DNA of 64,000 bases from JAEUMW01 sp963734295 (lineage in GTDB: Bacteria > Pseudomonadota > Gammaproteobacteria > Burkholderiales > JAEUMW01): NCBI GenBank assembly GCA_963734295.1, contig CAVTGS010000035.1, positions 139,327 through 203,326 on the forward strand. Direction: 5' to 3'. Of this stretch, positions 1 through 9,098 are shown piece by piece. Each line of letters begins with the position of its first letter. Position 1 is the stretch's first letter. A program made the position numbers and the translations under genes. The notes below the pieces were generated by a model, which worked only from the letters and a program-made list of their open reading frames with translations, ran no database searches and was not told the DNA's origin.

Positions 1-50
1 GGGTTGTTCTGAAGCGATGTGTGCCAGGCTGCCGTCGAAGACCTCTGCGT
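1..50 (+). promoter_or_regulatory. Possible 3' end of a yybP-ykoY (Mn2+) riboswitch, cut by the window edge
   Basis: Bases 37-48 (GAAGACCTCTGC) resemble the conserved 3' strand of yybP-ykoY riboswitches, which reads close to GCAAGACCTTT and closes the basal helix. This RNA class commonly precedes TerC/YjbE-type membrane protein genes, and such a gene starts 32 bases downstream. The diagnostic 5' GGGGAGTA loop would lie before base 1, so the identification cannot be completed here. Confidence 0.3.
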
Positions 51-81
51 CGCTTGCTCGGTCCGGCGCGTAGGCCTTCGC

Positions 82-819
82 ATGGAAGTCACGAGTCCGC
101 AGTTCTGGATCGCCCTGCTGCAGATCATTGCCATCGACATTCTGCTGGGTGGGGACAACGCGGTGGTGATCGCGCTCGCCTGCCGGCGATTGTCGCCGCG
201 ACTGCGCAACCAGGGCATTTTCTGGGGGGTGTTCGGCGCGATCGCGCTGCGGGTGGTGCTCATCTTCTTCGCCATCACGCTGCTCAGGACCCCCTATCTC
301 AAGATCGTCGGTGCGCTGCTGCTGGTGTGGATCGGGGTCAAGCTGCTGCTGCCGGAGGACGAGGGCGCGCACGCCATCAAGGCGTCCGACCACCTGCTCG
401 GCGCCATCAAGACGATCATCGTCGCCGATGCGGTGATGAGCCTCGACAACGTGATCGCGATCGCGGGGGCCGCCAAGGACAGCATGGTCCTGATCGTCCT
501 CGGTCTGCTCATCAGCGTGCCGATCATCGTGTGGGGCAGCAAGCTCGTTCTGATGCTGATGGAGCGCTACCCGTTTATCATCACCGCGGGCGGCGCGCTG
601 TTGGGCTGGATCGCGGGCAGCATGTTCGCGAGCGACGTCGCGGTGACGGGCTGGGTCACGGGAAACGCACCCTGGCTCGTCCACGCCGCCCCGGTTGCCG
701 GCGCGCTCCTCGTGATGGCAGTGGGCAAGCTCGTGGCGGGGCGCATGGTGCGCCCCTCGGCCGTCCCGCCCGTCGACCTGGCGACCGGGAAGCAGGCCGC
801 CCCGCCCCATCGTCGTTGA
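82..819 (+). CDS. TerC family integral membrane protein, YjbE type (putative metal transporter)
   Basis: A 245-residue polytopic inner-membrane protein of the TerC/YjbE group, which is linked to metal-ion (Mn2+) export or metal homeostasis. Early acidic motif LLGGDNAVV and a second copy MSLDNVIAI halfway along are the paired aspartate/asparagine motifs of this family, each at the start of a helix bundle. About seven hydrophobic helices are seen. The frame is open upstream, but the ATG at 82 gives the conserved MEVTSPQFW start, so I prefer it to the ATG at 19. The C-terminal tail is short, basic and probably cytoplasmic. Regulation by a Mn2+ riboswitch is possible (see bases 1-50). Confidence 0.85.
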   Translation: MEVTSPQFWIALLQIIAIDILLGGDNAVVIALACRRLSPRLRNQGIFWGVFGAIALRVVLIFFAITLLRTPYLKIVGALLLVWIGVKLLLPEDEGAHAIKASDHLLGAIKTIIVADAVMSLDNVIAIAGAAKDSMVLIVLGLLISVPIIVWGSKLVLMLMERYPFIITAGGALLGWIAGSMFASDVAVTGWVTGNAPWLVHAAPVAGALLVMAVGKLVAGRMVRPSAVPPVDLATGKQAAPPHRR

Positions 820-834
820 CGCGAGGCGGATGCC

Positions 835-1269
835 GTGCACACCCTCAAGTTTCTGCTTGCCGTCGACGGCTCGGATGCTTCGTGCCGGACCGTCGACCAC
901 GTGATCGAGCTCCTGGGGTGGTACAAACCGCCGGTCGAGCTCCAACTCTTGAACGTCCAGCTGCCCATCCTGTCCGGCAACGTGAAGAGCTTCATCCGGC
1001 GCGATCAGCTCGAGGATTACTATCGGGACGAAGGCCATGCGGCGCTCAAGACGGCGCGCGAACGCCTCGATCGGGCGGGGGTGAAGTACGCGGTGCATCT
1101 CAGTATCGGTGCGCCCGCGGAAGTGATCGTCGAGTTCGCGAAGAAATTCCGCTGCGACCAGATCTGCATCGGCACACGGGGCCTTGGTTCGGTCGCGGGT
1201 CTGCTGCTCGGGTCTGTCGCGACCAAGGTGATTCATCTCGCACCGTGCCCGGTTCTGCTCGTGAGGTGA
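835..1269 (+). CDS. Universal stress protein, UspA family
   Basis: A single-domain 144-residue UspA fold protein, cytoplasmic. It opens with the usual FLLAVDGSDAS strand and ATP-binding aspartate. It ends with the nucleotide-binding signature G-2X-G-9X-G-S (GTRGLGSVAGLLLGS) followed by a PCPVLLV strand, so it belongs to the ATP-binding subtype. The start is a GTG at 835; the nearby ATG at 830 is out of frame. It lies 15 bases after the TerC gene and is probably co-transcribed with it. The specific stress it serves cannot be told from sequence. Confidence 0.88.
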   Translation: MHTLKFLLAVDGSDASCRTVDHVIELLGWYKPPVELQLLNVQLPILSGNVKSFIRRDQLEDYYRDEGHAALKTARERLDRAGVKYAVHLSIGAPAEVIVEFAKKFRCDQICIGTRGLGSVAGLLLGSVATKVIHLAPCPVLLVR

Positions 1270-1439
1270 AGGGAGAGGGCCACAGCGTACTGAATGTGAA
1301 CGGTAATTGCTTGTTGAGACTCGCTTCGACGACAGGACGACCCGCGCGGCAGGCGCGACGTTCCCGAACCGTCCGGCCAGTGGCGCCTCGAGAAGGGGGC
1401 GCCGCTGGATCCCGACCCCACCTTACGAGGAGAATCGCA

Positions 1440-2468
1440 ATGCCCGATGCAAGCCGTCGTGTTGCTCGCCAGCCGCTCGTCACCGCTTTTGCCGCGGCGA
1501 ACTTCCTGGTTCTCGCTGCAAGCGGTCACGCCGCCGCGGCGTGGGAGCCCACCAAGCCCATCGAGTTCGTGGTGCCGGCCGGAACCGGCGGCGGCGCCGA
1601 CCAGATGGCGCGCCTCATCCAGGGCGTTGTCACCAAATACGGCCTCACGAAACAGCCGCTGGTGGTGGTCAACAAGGCGGGCGGCGCCGGCGCCGAGGGT
1701 TTTCTCGACGTGACGCAGAAGAGCAAGGGTGATCCCCACAAGATCATCATCACGCTCTCGAACCTCTTCACGACCCCGCTCGCGACCGGTACCCCTTTCA
1801 ACTGGAAGGACATGACTCCGGTATCGATGTTGGCGCTCGACCAGTTCGTGCTCTGGGTGAACGCGGAGAAGCCCTACAAGAACGTGGAGGAGTACATCGC
1901 GGCGGCGAAGGCGGCCGGCCCCGGCAAGTTCAAGATGGGCGGGACCGGATCCAAGCAGGAGGATCAGATCATCACCGTGGGCCTCGAGAAGGCGACGGGT
2001 GTCAAGTTCACGTACGTGCCCTTCAAGGGCGGCGGCGAGGTGGCGGTGCAACTCGTGGGCAATCATATCGATTCCACCGTGAATAACCCGATCGAGGCGG
2101 TGTCACAGTGGCGGGCCGGCCAGTTGCGCCCCCTCTGCGTGTTCGACGACGAGCGCATGCCGTACAAGCAGAAGGTCACGGAGACGCAGTCGTGGAACGA
2201 CATCCCCACCTGCAAGGAGGCCGGAGTCAACCTTGACTACGTCATGCTGCGCGGCATCTTCATGCCGGGCGGCGTCAGCGCCGACCAGCTCGCTTACTTT
2301 CAGAACCTCATGAAGAAGGTGCGTGAGACCGCGGAGTGGAAGGAGTTCATGGAGAAGGGCGCTTTCAATCAGACCACCATGACCGGTGACGACTACAAGG
2401 CCTGGCTCGCGAAGGCCGAGGGCAACCACAAGCAGCTCATGGAAGAAGCGGGCTTCATCGCCAAGTGA
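1440..2468 (+). CDS. tctC: Tripartite tricarboxylate transporter substrate-binding protein TctC (Bug family)
   Basis: A 342-residue periplasmic solute receptor. An N-terminal signal peptide of about 35 residues ends near GHAAAA. The mature part starts with the Bug-family strand KPIEFVVPAGTGGGADQMAR, whose glycine-rich loop binds the ligand carboxylate. Later family landmarks include VVNKAGGAG, the segment FKGGGE and the C-terminal domain with two lobes. The ribosome binding site AGGAG at 1429-1433 supports the ATG at 1440. It is followed by tctB and tctA, giving a complete TTT importer. The substrate is unknown; the CoA transferase downstream suggests a carboxylate that is then activated with CoA. 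Confidence 0.92.
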   Translation: MPDASRRVARQPLVTAFAAANFLVLAASGHAAAAWEPTKPIEFVVPAGTGGGADQMARLIQGVVTKYGLTKQPLVVVNKAGGAGAEGFLDVTQKSKGDPHKIIITLSNLFTTPLATGTPFNWKDMTPVSMLALDQFVLWVNAEKPYKNVEEYIAAAKAAGPGKFKMGGTGSKQEDQIITVGLEKATGVKFTYVPFKGGGEVAVQLVGNHIDSTVNNPIEAVSQWRAGQLRPLCVFDDERMPYKQKVTETQSWNDIPTCKEAGVNLDYVMLRGIFMPGGVSADQLAYFQNLMKKVRETAEWKEFMEKGAFNQTTMTGDDYKAWLAKAEGNHKQLMEEAGFIAK

Positions 2469-2555
2469 GCAAGCGAGAATTCGGCATGCTCGCCTGGCGT
2501 GGCTCGACCTTTTCCCTGCGCCGACGGAATTCGTGGTTCCGGCAGCGGGGGCGGC

Positions 2556-3071
2556 ATGAGTGATCCGGACGAGGGGCGCGGCAGGACCGGTGGCGGGCCG
2601 TCGATTGCCGCGGTCGAGGTGATCACGGCGGCGGTCCTGTTCGTGGTGGGTGCGGTCGTCATCTACGACAGTCAGCGGCTGGGGTCGGGATGGGGGGCCG
2701 ACGGCCCGCAATCGGGGTATTTCCCGTTCTACATCGGCCTCGTCCTCTGCCTCTCAGTGGTGGCGACTGCGTACCAGGCCCTATTCGGTGCGCTCCGCGA
2801 TCGCAACGCGTTCGTCGACGGCAAGCAGTTGCGACAGATCCTGTCGGTGCTGGTGCCCGCGACGATCTACGTGGGACTCATCCACCTGCTCGGAATCTAC
2901 GTCTCGTCGGCCTTGTACATAGCGGTCTTCATGGCCTGGCTCGGCCGCTACGGCGTCGCGAAGGCGGTCGCGGTCGGCGGTTTCGTCAGCGCTTTCCTGT
3001 TCCTGATGTTCGAGAAGGGGTTCGTGGTCCCGCTGCCCAAGGGACCGCTCGAACGCATGCTCGGTTTCTAG
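2556..3071 (+). CDS. tctB: Tripartite tricarboxylate transporter small membrane subunit TctB
   Basis: A 171-residue membrane protein with four hydrophobic helices, in the order and spacing usual for TctB: residues about 18-36, 48-72, 90-125 (a hairpin of two) and 133-152. A short polar N-terminus precedes the first helix. ATG 2556 is chosen because the protein then starts close to the first helix; the frame is open for another 57 bases upstream. It lies between tctC and tctA and is thought to act with TctA as the membrane part of the transporter. Confidence 0.85.
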   Translation: MSDPDEGRGRTGGGPSIAAVEVITAAVLFVVGAVVIYDSQRLGSGWGADGPQSGYFPFYIGLVLCLSVVATAYQALFGALRDRNAFVDGKQLRQILSVLVPATIYVGLIHLLGIYVSSALYIAVFMAWLGRYGVAKAVAVGGFVSAFLFLMFEKGFVVPLPKGPLERMLGF

Positions 3072-3088
3072 CCCCGCAGGAGGTAGCG

Positions 3089-4612
3089 TTGGAAGAGCTG
3101 GGCTCGCTGTTTCAGGGTTTCGCGGTCGCCCTCACTGGGTACAACGTCCTGCTCATGTTCGTCGGCATCGTGCTCGGCGTCCTGATCGGTGTGCTCCCAG
3201 GTCTGGGCGGGGCGAACGGCGTGGCGATCCTGCTGCCGCTCACCTTCACGATGCCGCCGACGTCGGCGATCATCATGCTCTCGTGCATCTACTGGGGCGC
3301 GCTCTTCGGCGGCGCCATCACTTCCATTCTCTTCAACATTCCGGGCGAGCCGTGGTCGGTGGCCACCACCTTCGACGGGTATCCCCTGGCACAACAGGGC
3401 CGGGCGGGCGAGGCGCTGACGGCCGCGTTTACGGGGTCGTTCGTGGGGGCCTTGGTCGCGGTGCTGATGATCACTTTTCTGGCGCCGCTGGTTGCGAAGT
3501 TCGCGCTCAAATTCGGACCGCCGGAATTTTTCGCCGTCTACATGCTCACCTTCTTCAGCTTCGTCGGCATGGGCAGGGGCTCCCCCTTCAAGACCCTTGC
3601 CGCGATGATGTTCGGATTCGCGTTGGCGGCGGTCGGCCTGGATACGGTTACCGGTCAGCTCCGGCTGACGTTCGGCTCCACGGAGCTCATGCGCGGCTTC
3701 GATTTTCTGGTCGCCGTGATCGGGCTCTTCGGCGTCGGCGAGATCCTGCTCACGATGGAGGAGGGGCTCGCGTTCAAGGGCCAGAGCGCCCGCATCGACG
3801 GCAAGGTGGTGCTGGAGACCTGGAAGAAGCTGCCCCGGTACTGGATGACCATCCTCCGCAGCTGCCTGATCGGCTGCTGGATGGGCATCACGCCCGGTGG
3901 TGCCACGCCCGCGTCGTTCATGGCCTACGGGGTAGCGAAGCGGACATCGAGGGAGGGCGAGAAATTCGGCACCGGTCAGCTGGAAGGCGTCATCGCCCCC
4001 GAGACCGGCGCGCATGCGGCCGGAACCAGCGCGCTCCTGCCGATGCTGGCACTCGGCATACCCGGCTCGCCCACGGCCGCAGTACTGCTTGGCGGTCTGC
4101 TGGTGTGGGGGCTGCAGCCGGGGCCCCTGCTTTTCGTCGAGCAGAAAGACTTCGTATGGGGGCTGATCGCCAGCATGTACCTCGGCAATATCGCAGGACT
4201 CATCGTCGTGCTGACATCGGTTCCGCTCTTTGCCGCGATCTTGCGCATTCCGTTCTCCATCATCGCGCCGGTGATCATCGTGATCTGCGCGATCGGCGCG
4301 TACACGGTTCACGGCGCCATGCTCGACGTCTGGCTGATGCTGGTCTTCGGCGTGGTCGGTTACGTGTTCAAGAAGCTCGATTATCCGCTCGCGCCGATGG
4401 TGCTGGCCCTGGTGCTCGGCGACAAGGCAGAAGACGCGTTTCGGCAGTCGATGCTCTTCTCCCAGGGCAGCCTGTCGATTTTCTGGTCCAATTGGCTGGT
4501 CGGGAGCATCACGACCCTGGCGGTCCTGCTGCTTTTCTGGCCGCTCGTGTCGGCCGCGATCAGGCGGATCAGGTCCGGGCGCGTCGAGCCTTTCGAAGCG
4601 GGGCGGAGCTAA
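3089..4612 (+). CDS. tctA: Tripartite tricarboxylate transporter large permease TctA
   Basis: A 507-residue permease with about 12 membrane segments. The family signature GVLPGLGGANGVAILLPLTF is at residues about 34-53, and the repeated G-rich segment in the second half (GITPGGATPASFMAYGVAK) is the inverted-repeat counterpart. The start is a TTG at 3089, supported by a perfect AGGAGG at 3078-3083 with 5-base spacing; no ATG fits the conserved N-terminus. It starts 17 bases after tctB and completes a tctCBA operon. Confidence 0.92.
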   Translation: MEELGSLFQGFAVALTGYNVLLMFVGIVLGVLIGVLPGLGGANGVAILLPLTFTMPPTSAIIMLSCIYWGALFGGAITSILFNIPGEPWSVATTFDGYPLAQQGRAGEALTAAFTGSFVGALVAVLMITFLAPLVAKFALKFGPPEFFAVYMLTFFSFVGMGRGSPFKTLAAMMFGFALAAVGLDTVTGQLRLTFGSTELMRGFDFLVAVIGLFGVGEILLTMEEGLAFKGQSARIDGKVVLETWKKLPRYWMTILRSCLIGCWMGITPGGATPASFMAYGVAKRTSREGEKFGTGQLEGVIAPETGAHAAGTSALLPMLALGIPGSPTAAVLLGGLLVWGLQPGPLLFVEQKDFVWGLIASMYLGNIAGLIVVLTSVPLFAAILRIPFSIIAPVIIVICAIGAYTVHGAMLDVWLMLVFGVVGYVFKKLDYPLAPMVLALVLGDKAEDAFRQSMLFSQGSLSIFWSNWLVGSITTLAVLLLFWPLVSAAIRRIRSGRVEPFEAGRS

Positions 4613-4631
4613 ACAAAGAGAGGAGGAGAAA

Positions 4632-5469
4632 ATGCCGGTCATTGCCATGACCCACGAGATGGGATCGCTCGCGCGGGACGTTGCCCTCGAGCTTGCTGCA
4701 CGGTTGGGACTCAAGTCCCTGCAGCACGAGGTGGGAGACCACGTCGCGGAGCGCCTGCAGATGCCGAAGAGCCTGATCCGCCGCCTGCGCGAAGGCAAGG
4801 CGGGCTTTCTGGAGAGGATCAGGGCGGACGAAGATCGCCGAGGCGGTGGTCACGGCCGAAGAGGTCTTGACGATTGCTTCCGCTGGCGATGTCGTGATCC
4901 GCGGCTGGGGTGCGACCTGCCTCCTGCGTCCGGTCCCCCACATTCCCTGCGTGCGCGTCACCCGCGCCGTGGAAAACCGCGTCCAATGGCTGATGGCGCA
5001 CGTGGAACTGGACGATGCCGAGGCGGCGCTGCATGAGATACAGCGCTCCGACAGCGCCCACGCCGCGCGGATGCACGAGCGCTTCGGCGTGACCTGGGGC
5101 GATCCGGTGCTGTACGACCTCACCCTCAATACCGATCGGCTGACGATAGAGAGCTGCGTCCTGCAGATCCAGCACCTGCTCGCCCGGCCGGAATTCCAGG
5201 AGACGCCGGCATCCAGAGCCAGGCTCGCCAACATGACCCTCGAGGCGCATGTAAGGTCGGCGCTGCGGGGCGACCCGTCGACCCACGACGTGCGGGTCAC
5301 CATCGAAGCGGACGGCAGCCGCGTCACCTTGCGGGGGATCGTCGTTTCCGAGGCCGAGAGGGAGGCCACCGAGCGCGTCGTACGTGGCGTTCCGGGGGTG
5401 GCGGAGATCGACGACCAACTCAAGCTCATGGCCGGCAGCAAGATGTTTCCTTCATCCAAGTATTCCTGA
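4632..5469 (+). pseudogene. Cytidylate-kinase-like protein with C-terminal BON domain, frameshifted
   Basis: The first frame (4632 to about 4830) gives a P-loop-like N-terminus MPVIAMTHEMGSLARDVA, of the cytidylate-kinase-like family found beside TTT transporters and CoA transferases. The second frame (from about 4831) continues with the family segments VVIRGWGATCLLRPVPH and LLYDLTLNT-like YDLTLNTDRL. It ends in a BON domain (DVRVTIEADGSRVTLRGIVV to EIDDQLKLM). The 838-base span is one base over a multiple of three, so a single inserted base near 4825-4832 would restore one protein of about 278 residues. Whether the break is real or a sequence error cannot be decided here. The biochemical role of the family is unknown. 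Confidence 0.75.
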
Positions 5470-5503
5470 TCGTTGCCGACCCCACCCACGCGAGGAACCT
5501 CCC

Positions 5504-6784
5504 ATGAACAAGGCACTTTCCGGCTTTCGCATCCTCGACATGACCCACGTTCAGGCCGGCCCGACCGCCTCCCAGCTCATGGCCTGGCTCGGGGCGGACG
5601 TCATCAAGTTCGAGCCGCCCACCGGCGACGTCACCCGGGGTCAGTTGCGCGACGTGCCAGGTGCGGACAGCCTCTATTTCACGATGCTGAACTGCAATAA
5701 GCGCTCGATCACCGTCAACATGAAGAACCCCGCAGGCAAGGAGGTGTTCATCTCGCTTCTCAAGCACTGCGATGTCGTCATGGAGAACTTCGGGCCCGGT
5801 GTGATCGAACGGCTCGGCTTTCCGTGGGAGAAGGTGCACACGATCAACCCGCGCATCGTCATGGCCTCGATCAAGGGCTTCGGCTCGAGCGGGCCCTATG
5901 CGGAGTTCAAGGCTTACGAGAATGTCGCCCAGGCGATGGGCGGGTCCATGAGCACGACCGGCTTCAACGATGGGCCACCCTTGGTCACGGGCGCGCAGAT
6001 CGGTGATTCCGGCACCGGCCTGCATCTCGTCATCGGCATCCTCGCGGCCCTTCATCATCGCAACGCGAGCGGCCAGGGACAGTACGTCGAGGTCGCCATG
6101 ATGGATTCCGTGATGAATCTCTGCCGCGTCAAGTTCCGCGACCATCAGCGTCTCACGCGCGGACCGCTTTCCGAGTACTCGGTCGTCACCGAGGGCCTCG
6201 ACACGACGCCGCGCGCCGGCAACGACTCGGGCGGGGGCCAGCTCGGCAATGCCATTCACTGCAAGCCGGGCGGTCCGAACGATTACATCTACGTCGTCGT
6301 CCAGGAGGCCGTATGGAGCGGGTTGGCGAACCGCATCGGCGGAGAAGCGCTCGCAAGCGACGCGCGCTTTGCCACGATCGGCGAGCGCCGGAAGAACCAG
6401 AAGGAGATGTGGCGCATGATCGAGGCGTTCGCTTCGAAGTACACCAAGCGCGAGTTCATGCAGCTCCTGAACGATCTCGGCGTGCCCTGCGGCCCGATCA
6501 TGAGCACCCATGACCTCGCCAACGACGAGCACGTCAAGCTGCGAGACATGTACGTGGAGCTCGATCATCCCCAGCGCGGGCCGTGGCATAACGTCGGCAT
6601 GCCCATCAAGCTCTCGGGCTCGCCCGCCGACATCGCGCGCTCGCCGCTGCTGGGCGAGCATACGGACGAGATCCTGCGCGAGGTCCTGGGCTATGCGGAT
6701 GCCGAGATCGCCGCCATGCGGGAGGCCGGCGCGTTCTCCAGGGAGCCGCCGAAGATGCAGGAGTATCACCCGCTGCGCGCCTGA
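5504..6784 (+). CDS. frc: CoA transferase, formyl-CoA:oxalate CoA-transferase-like (class III)
   Basis: A 426-residue class III (CaiB/BaiF) CoA transferase. These enzymes move CoA between carboxylates through an aspartyl-CoA thioester; the likely nucleophile is the Asp in GAQIGDSGTGLH (about residue 169). The segments MTHVQAGPTASQLMAWLGAD and MMDSVMNLCRVKFRDHQRL closely follow Frc of oxalate metabolism rather than general CaiB enzymes. No oxalyl-CoA decarboxylase is in the window, so oxalate as substrate is only a guess. The ATG at 5504 follows a GAGG. It closes the transporter cluster and probably activates the imported carboxylate. Confidence 0.82.
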   Translation: MNKALSGFRILDMTHVQAGPTASQLMAWLGADVIKFEPPTGDVTRGQLRDVPGADSLYFTMLNCNKRSITVNMKNPAGKEVFISLLKHCDVVMENFGPGVIERLGFPWEKVHTINPRIVMASIKGFGSSGPYAEFKAYENVAQAMGGSMSTTGFNDGPPLVTGAQIGDSGTGLHLVIGILAALHHRNASGQGQYVEVAMMDSVMNLCRVKFRDHQRLTRGPLSEYSVVTEGLDTTPRAGNDSGGGQLGNAIHCKPGGPNDYIYVVVQEAVWSGLANRIGGEALASDARFATIGERRKNQKEMWRMIEAFASKYTKREFMQLLNDLGVPCGPIMSTHDLANDEHVKLRDMYVELDHPQRGPWHNVGMPIKLSGSPADIARSPLLGEHTDEILREVLGYADAEIAAMREAGAFSREPPKMQEYHPLRA

Positions 6785-7021
6785 GGGGTTTCCCCGCGCC
6801 GGGCTTGTCGCTTCGCCCTTTGCGGCCGATTCGTTCCGCCGTCCGCGGCCTCGCCAGCACGCGCACCCCGGCACACGCCATGCTTTCGGCTCTGGCGCTT
6901 TTTTCCTCGACGAAATGCCTCCTTCACCCTCTTTGCGCTTTCGGGCCGCGGCCCGCTCCGTACGCGCGCCGGCAACCGCTGCCCTGTGCGGCCGCCGGCT
7001 CGGGCGTCATCGGGAGCCGCG

Positions 7022-7846
7022 TTGAGTCTTCGCAACGCCCTGCAGATCGCCAGCGCGACCGATGTCGGGCGGCTGCGCGACCATAACGAGGACAGCATCG
7101 GCATCGACGCCGATCTCGGGTTGGCCGTGCTCGCCGATGGAATGGGCGGCTACAGCGCGGGGGAGATCGCGAGCGGGATCGCGGTGGCGATGCTGATGAG
7201 CGATCTTCGGGCCGCGCTCGCGCGGAACGATCCGCAACTCACCACTCGAAACGGCCACGACCCGGCAGGGGTCGCGCTTTTGCGGGAAGGGATCGGCCGC
7301 GCCAACGCGACGATACTGGGGGCGGCGGAGAGCCAATCGCAATATGCGGGCATGGGGACGACGCTGGTCACCGCACTGTTCCACGACGACCGGGTGGCGG
7401 TCGGCCACGTCGGTGACTCGCGCCTTTATCGGCTTCGCGGCGATGTGTTCGAGCAGATCACGCGCGACCACAGCCTGCTGCAGGAACAGCTCGACCGGGG
7501 TCTCCTCACGCGGGAGCAGGCGCGACGATCACAGAACAAGAATCTGGTCACCCGCGCGCTCGGGATCGATCCCCGCGTCGCAGCGGAGATTCACGTGCAC
7601 GGTGTCATGCCCGGCGACATCTATCTGATGTGCTCGGATGGTCTCTCCGACATGGTTGCCGACGAGGACATGCACCTTGCCCTGTCGAGCTTGCGGGAGA
7701 GGCTGCAGCTCGCTGCCGACCACCTGGTGCGGATCGCCAACGACCATGGCGGACGGGACAACATTTCTGTGGTTCTGGTACGGGTATTGCAACCGTTCCC
7801 GGCATCTGTCGGTTTTTTCGCCAAAATCAAGTCTTGGATAAAGTAG
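7022..7846 (+). CDS. PP2C-type serine/threonine protein phosphatase
   Basis: A soluble 274-residue PPM/PP2C phosphatase of the bacterial Stp type, needing two Mn2+ or Mg2+ ions. Seen motifs in order: DVGRLRDHNEDS, VLADGMGGYSAGE, GMGTTLV, VGHVGDSRLYRLR, LMCSDGLSDMV and GGRDNISVVLV, which supply the metal-binding aspartates and the glycine turns. I chose the TTG at 7022 because GGGAG at 7012-7016 precedes it by 5 bases and the protein then starts at the usual distance from the first motif. It is 18 bases before an FHA gene. A Ser/Thr kinase lies 14 kb away, so the three could form one phospho-signalling circuit. Confidence 0.88.
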   Translation: MSLRNALQIASATDVGRLRDHNEDSIGIDADLGLAVLADGMGGYSAGEIASGIAVAMLMSDLRAALARNDPQLTTRNGHDPAGVALLREGIGRANATILGAAESQSQYAGMGTTLVTALFHDDRVAVGHVGDSRLYRLRGDVFEQITRDHSLLQEQLDRGLLTREQARRSQNKNLVTRALGIDPRVAAEIHVHGVMPGDIYLMCSDGLSDMVADEDMHLALSSLRERLQLAADHLVRIANDHGGRDNISVVLVRVLQPFPASVGFFAKIKSWIK

Positions 7847-7864
7847 AGCTACGGGGATAAAGCA

Positions 7865-8807
7865 ATGGCGAAGTTGATTCTCAGCCTCGATGGCATCGTG
7901 CTCAAGGAGCAGGAACTGACGAAAGAGCGCACGACCATCGGCCGCAAGCCGCACAACGATATTCAGATCGACAACCTTGCGGTGAGTGGAGAGCACGCCG
8001 TCATTGTCACCATCCTGAACGACTCGTTTCTCGAGGACATGGGCAGTACCAACGGTACCGTCGTGAACGGTACGAGCGTCAAGAAGCACTTTCTCCAAAA
8101 CAGCGACGTGATCGAGATCGGCAAGTACAAGCTCAAGTACATCAACGAGGTAGCGTCGACCACCACGGCGGCAGATTTCGAGAAGACGATGGTTCTGCGC
8201 TCGCCGATGGCCAGAGTCCGGAGCGGCCCCAAGACCCTGAGCGACACGAATCTAGGCGGGCACCCGGCACGCACTCACGGCGTCGGCACCGTGACTTCGC
8301 TGAACCGTGTCTCGGCCGTCACGGCGAGTCCCGTGCAGCCCCCCCTGCACGCGACCGGGACTGCCGGTATCGCCTACGGCATGCCCGCCGCGGCCAAAGC
8401 TGCCGCGGCTCAGGGTGCCGTCGGGGTGGAGCAGACGTTGTCCGCTGCCGCTTCCGCGGCGGCGCTCTCCCAATCGATCCCCGTGGCGGCGCAGCTCTCG
8501 CCTGCCGTCCATTGCCGTATCGCAACCCACCCCGGTCACCATGCCCCTCGCCGCGATCCAGATCCTGACCGGACCCAGTGCCGGCCGCGAGCTGGAGCTC
8601 GCCAAGTCGTTGACGACCGTCGGTAAACCCGGGGTCCAGGTGGCCGTGATAACCCGTCGTCCGCAAGGCTACTACATCACCCATGTCGAGGGCGTCAGCT
8701 TTCCGATCCTGAATGGCAAGTCGCTGGATGCCCAAGCCCACTCGCTCAATGACCACGACATCGTCGAGCTGGCGGGCGTGAAAATGGAGTTCTTCCACAA
8801 AGCCTGA
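7865..8807 (+). pseudogene. FHA domain protein with two FHA-like regions, frameshifted
   Basis: The N-terminal part is a textbook forkhead-associated domain, which binds phosphothreonine. It has TTIGRKPHNDIQIDN, the SGEHA loop and the MGSTNGTVVNG turn. After an Ala/Pro-rich linker the frame changes near 8500-8525, and the rest is found in the +1 frame: AAIQILTGPSAGRELEL onwards, ending LNDHDIVELAGVKMEFF, a second FHA-like fold. The 943-base span is one base over a multiple of three. If the shift is an artefact the protein has about 313 residues. It directly follows the PP2C gene. Confidence 0.78.
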
Positions 8808-9098
8808 GGCGTTGCCGCCGACGTCGGCGCCCGCACCGACGTGCTCTCCGAACCAGACCGCCGCGTCATCGGACCATCACTGGCTGCTTACAGCCTCGGA
8901 GCGACAGGGCGGTACGAGGTTGTTATCATGGGGTGAGCGTAGCAGGCTCACTCTCGTGCAAGTCGCATTGCAGCGGGCGCATGTTCTTGTCGACGCGGTG
9001 GCTGCGGCAGAGATGATCATCCGGCACCAACCCATTCAGATCCCGCACTTCTTCCCGGTAGCGCCAGGCTGCGGCGGACCGGTCGGAGCGGCGCAGCC

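Noticed and set aside
3068..4798. A long minus-strand frame opposite tctA
   Set aside because: Low-complexity Arg/His/Glu text without homology; tctA is well supported on the other strand.
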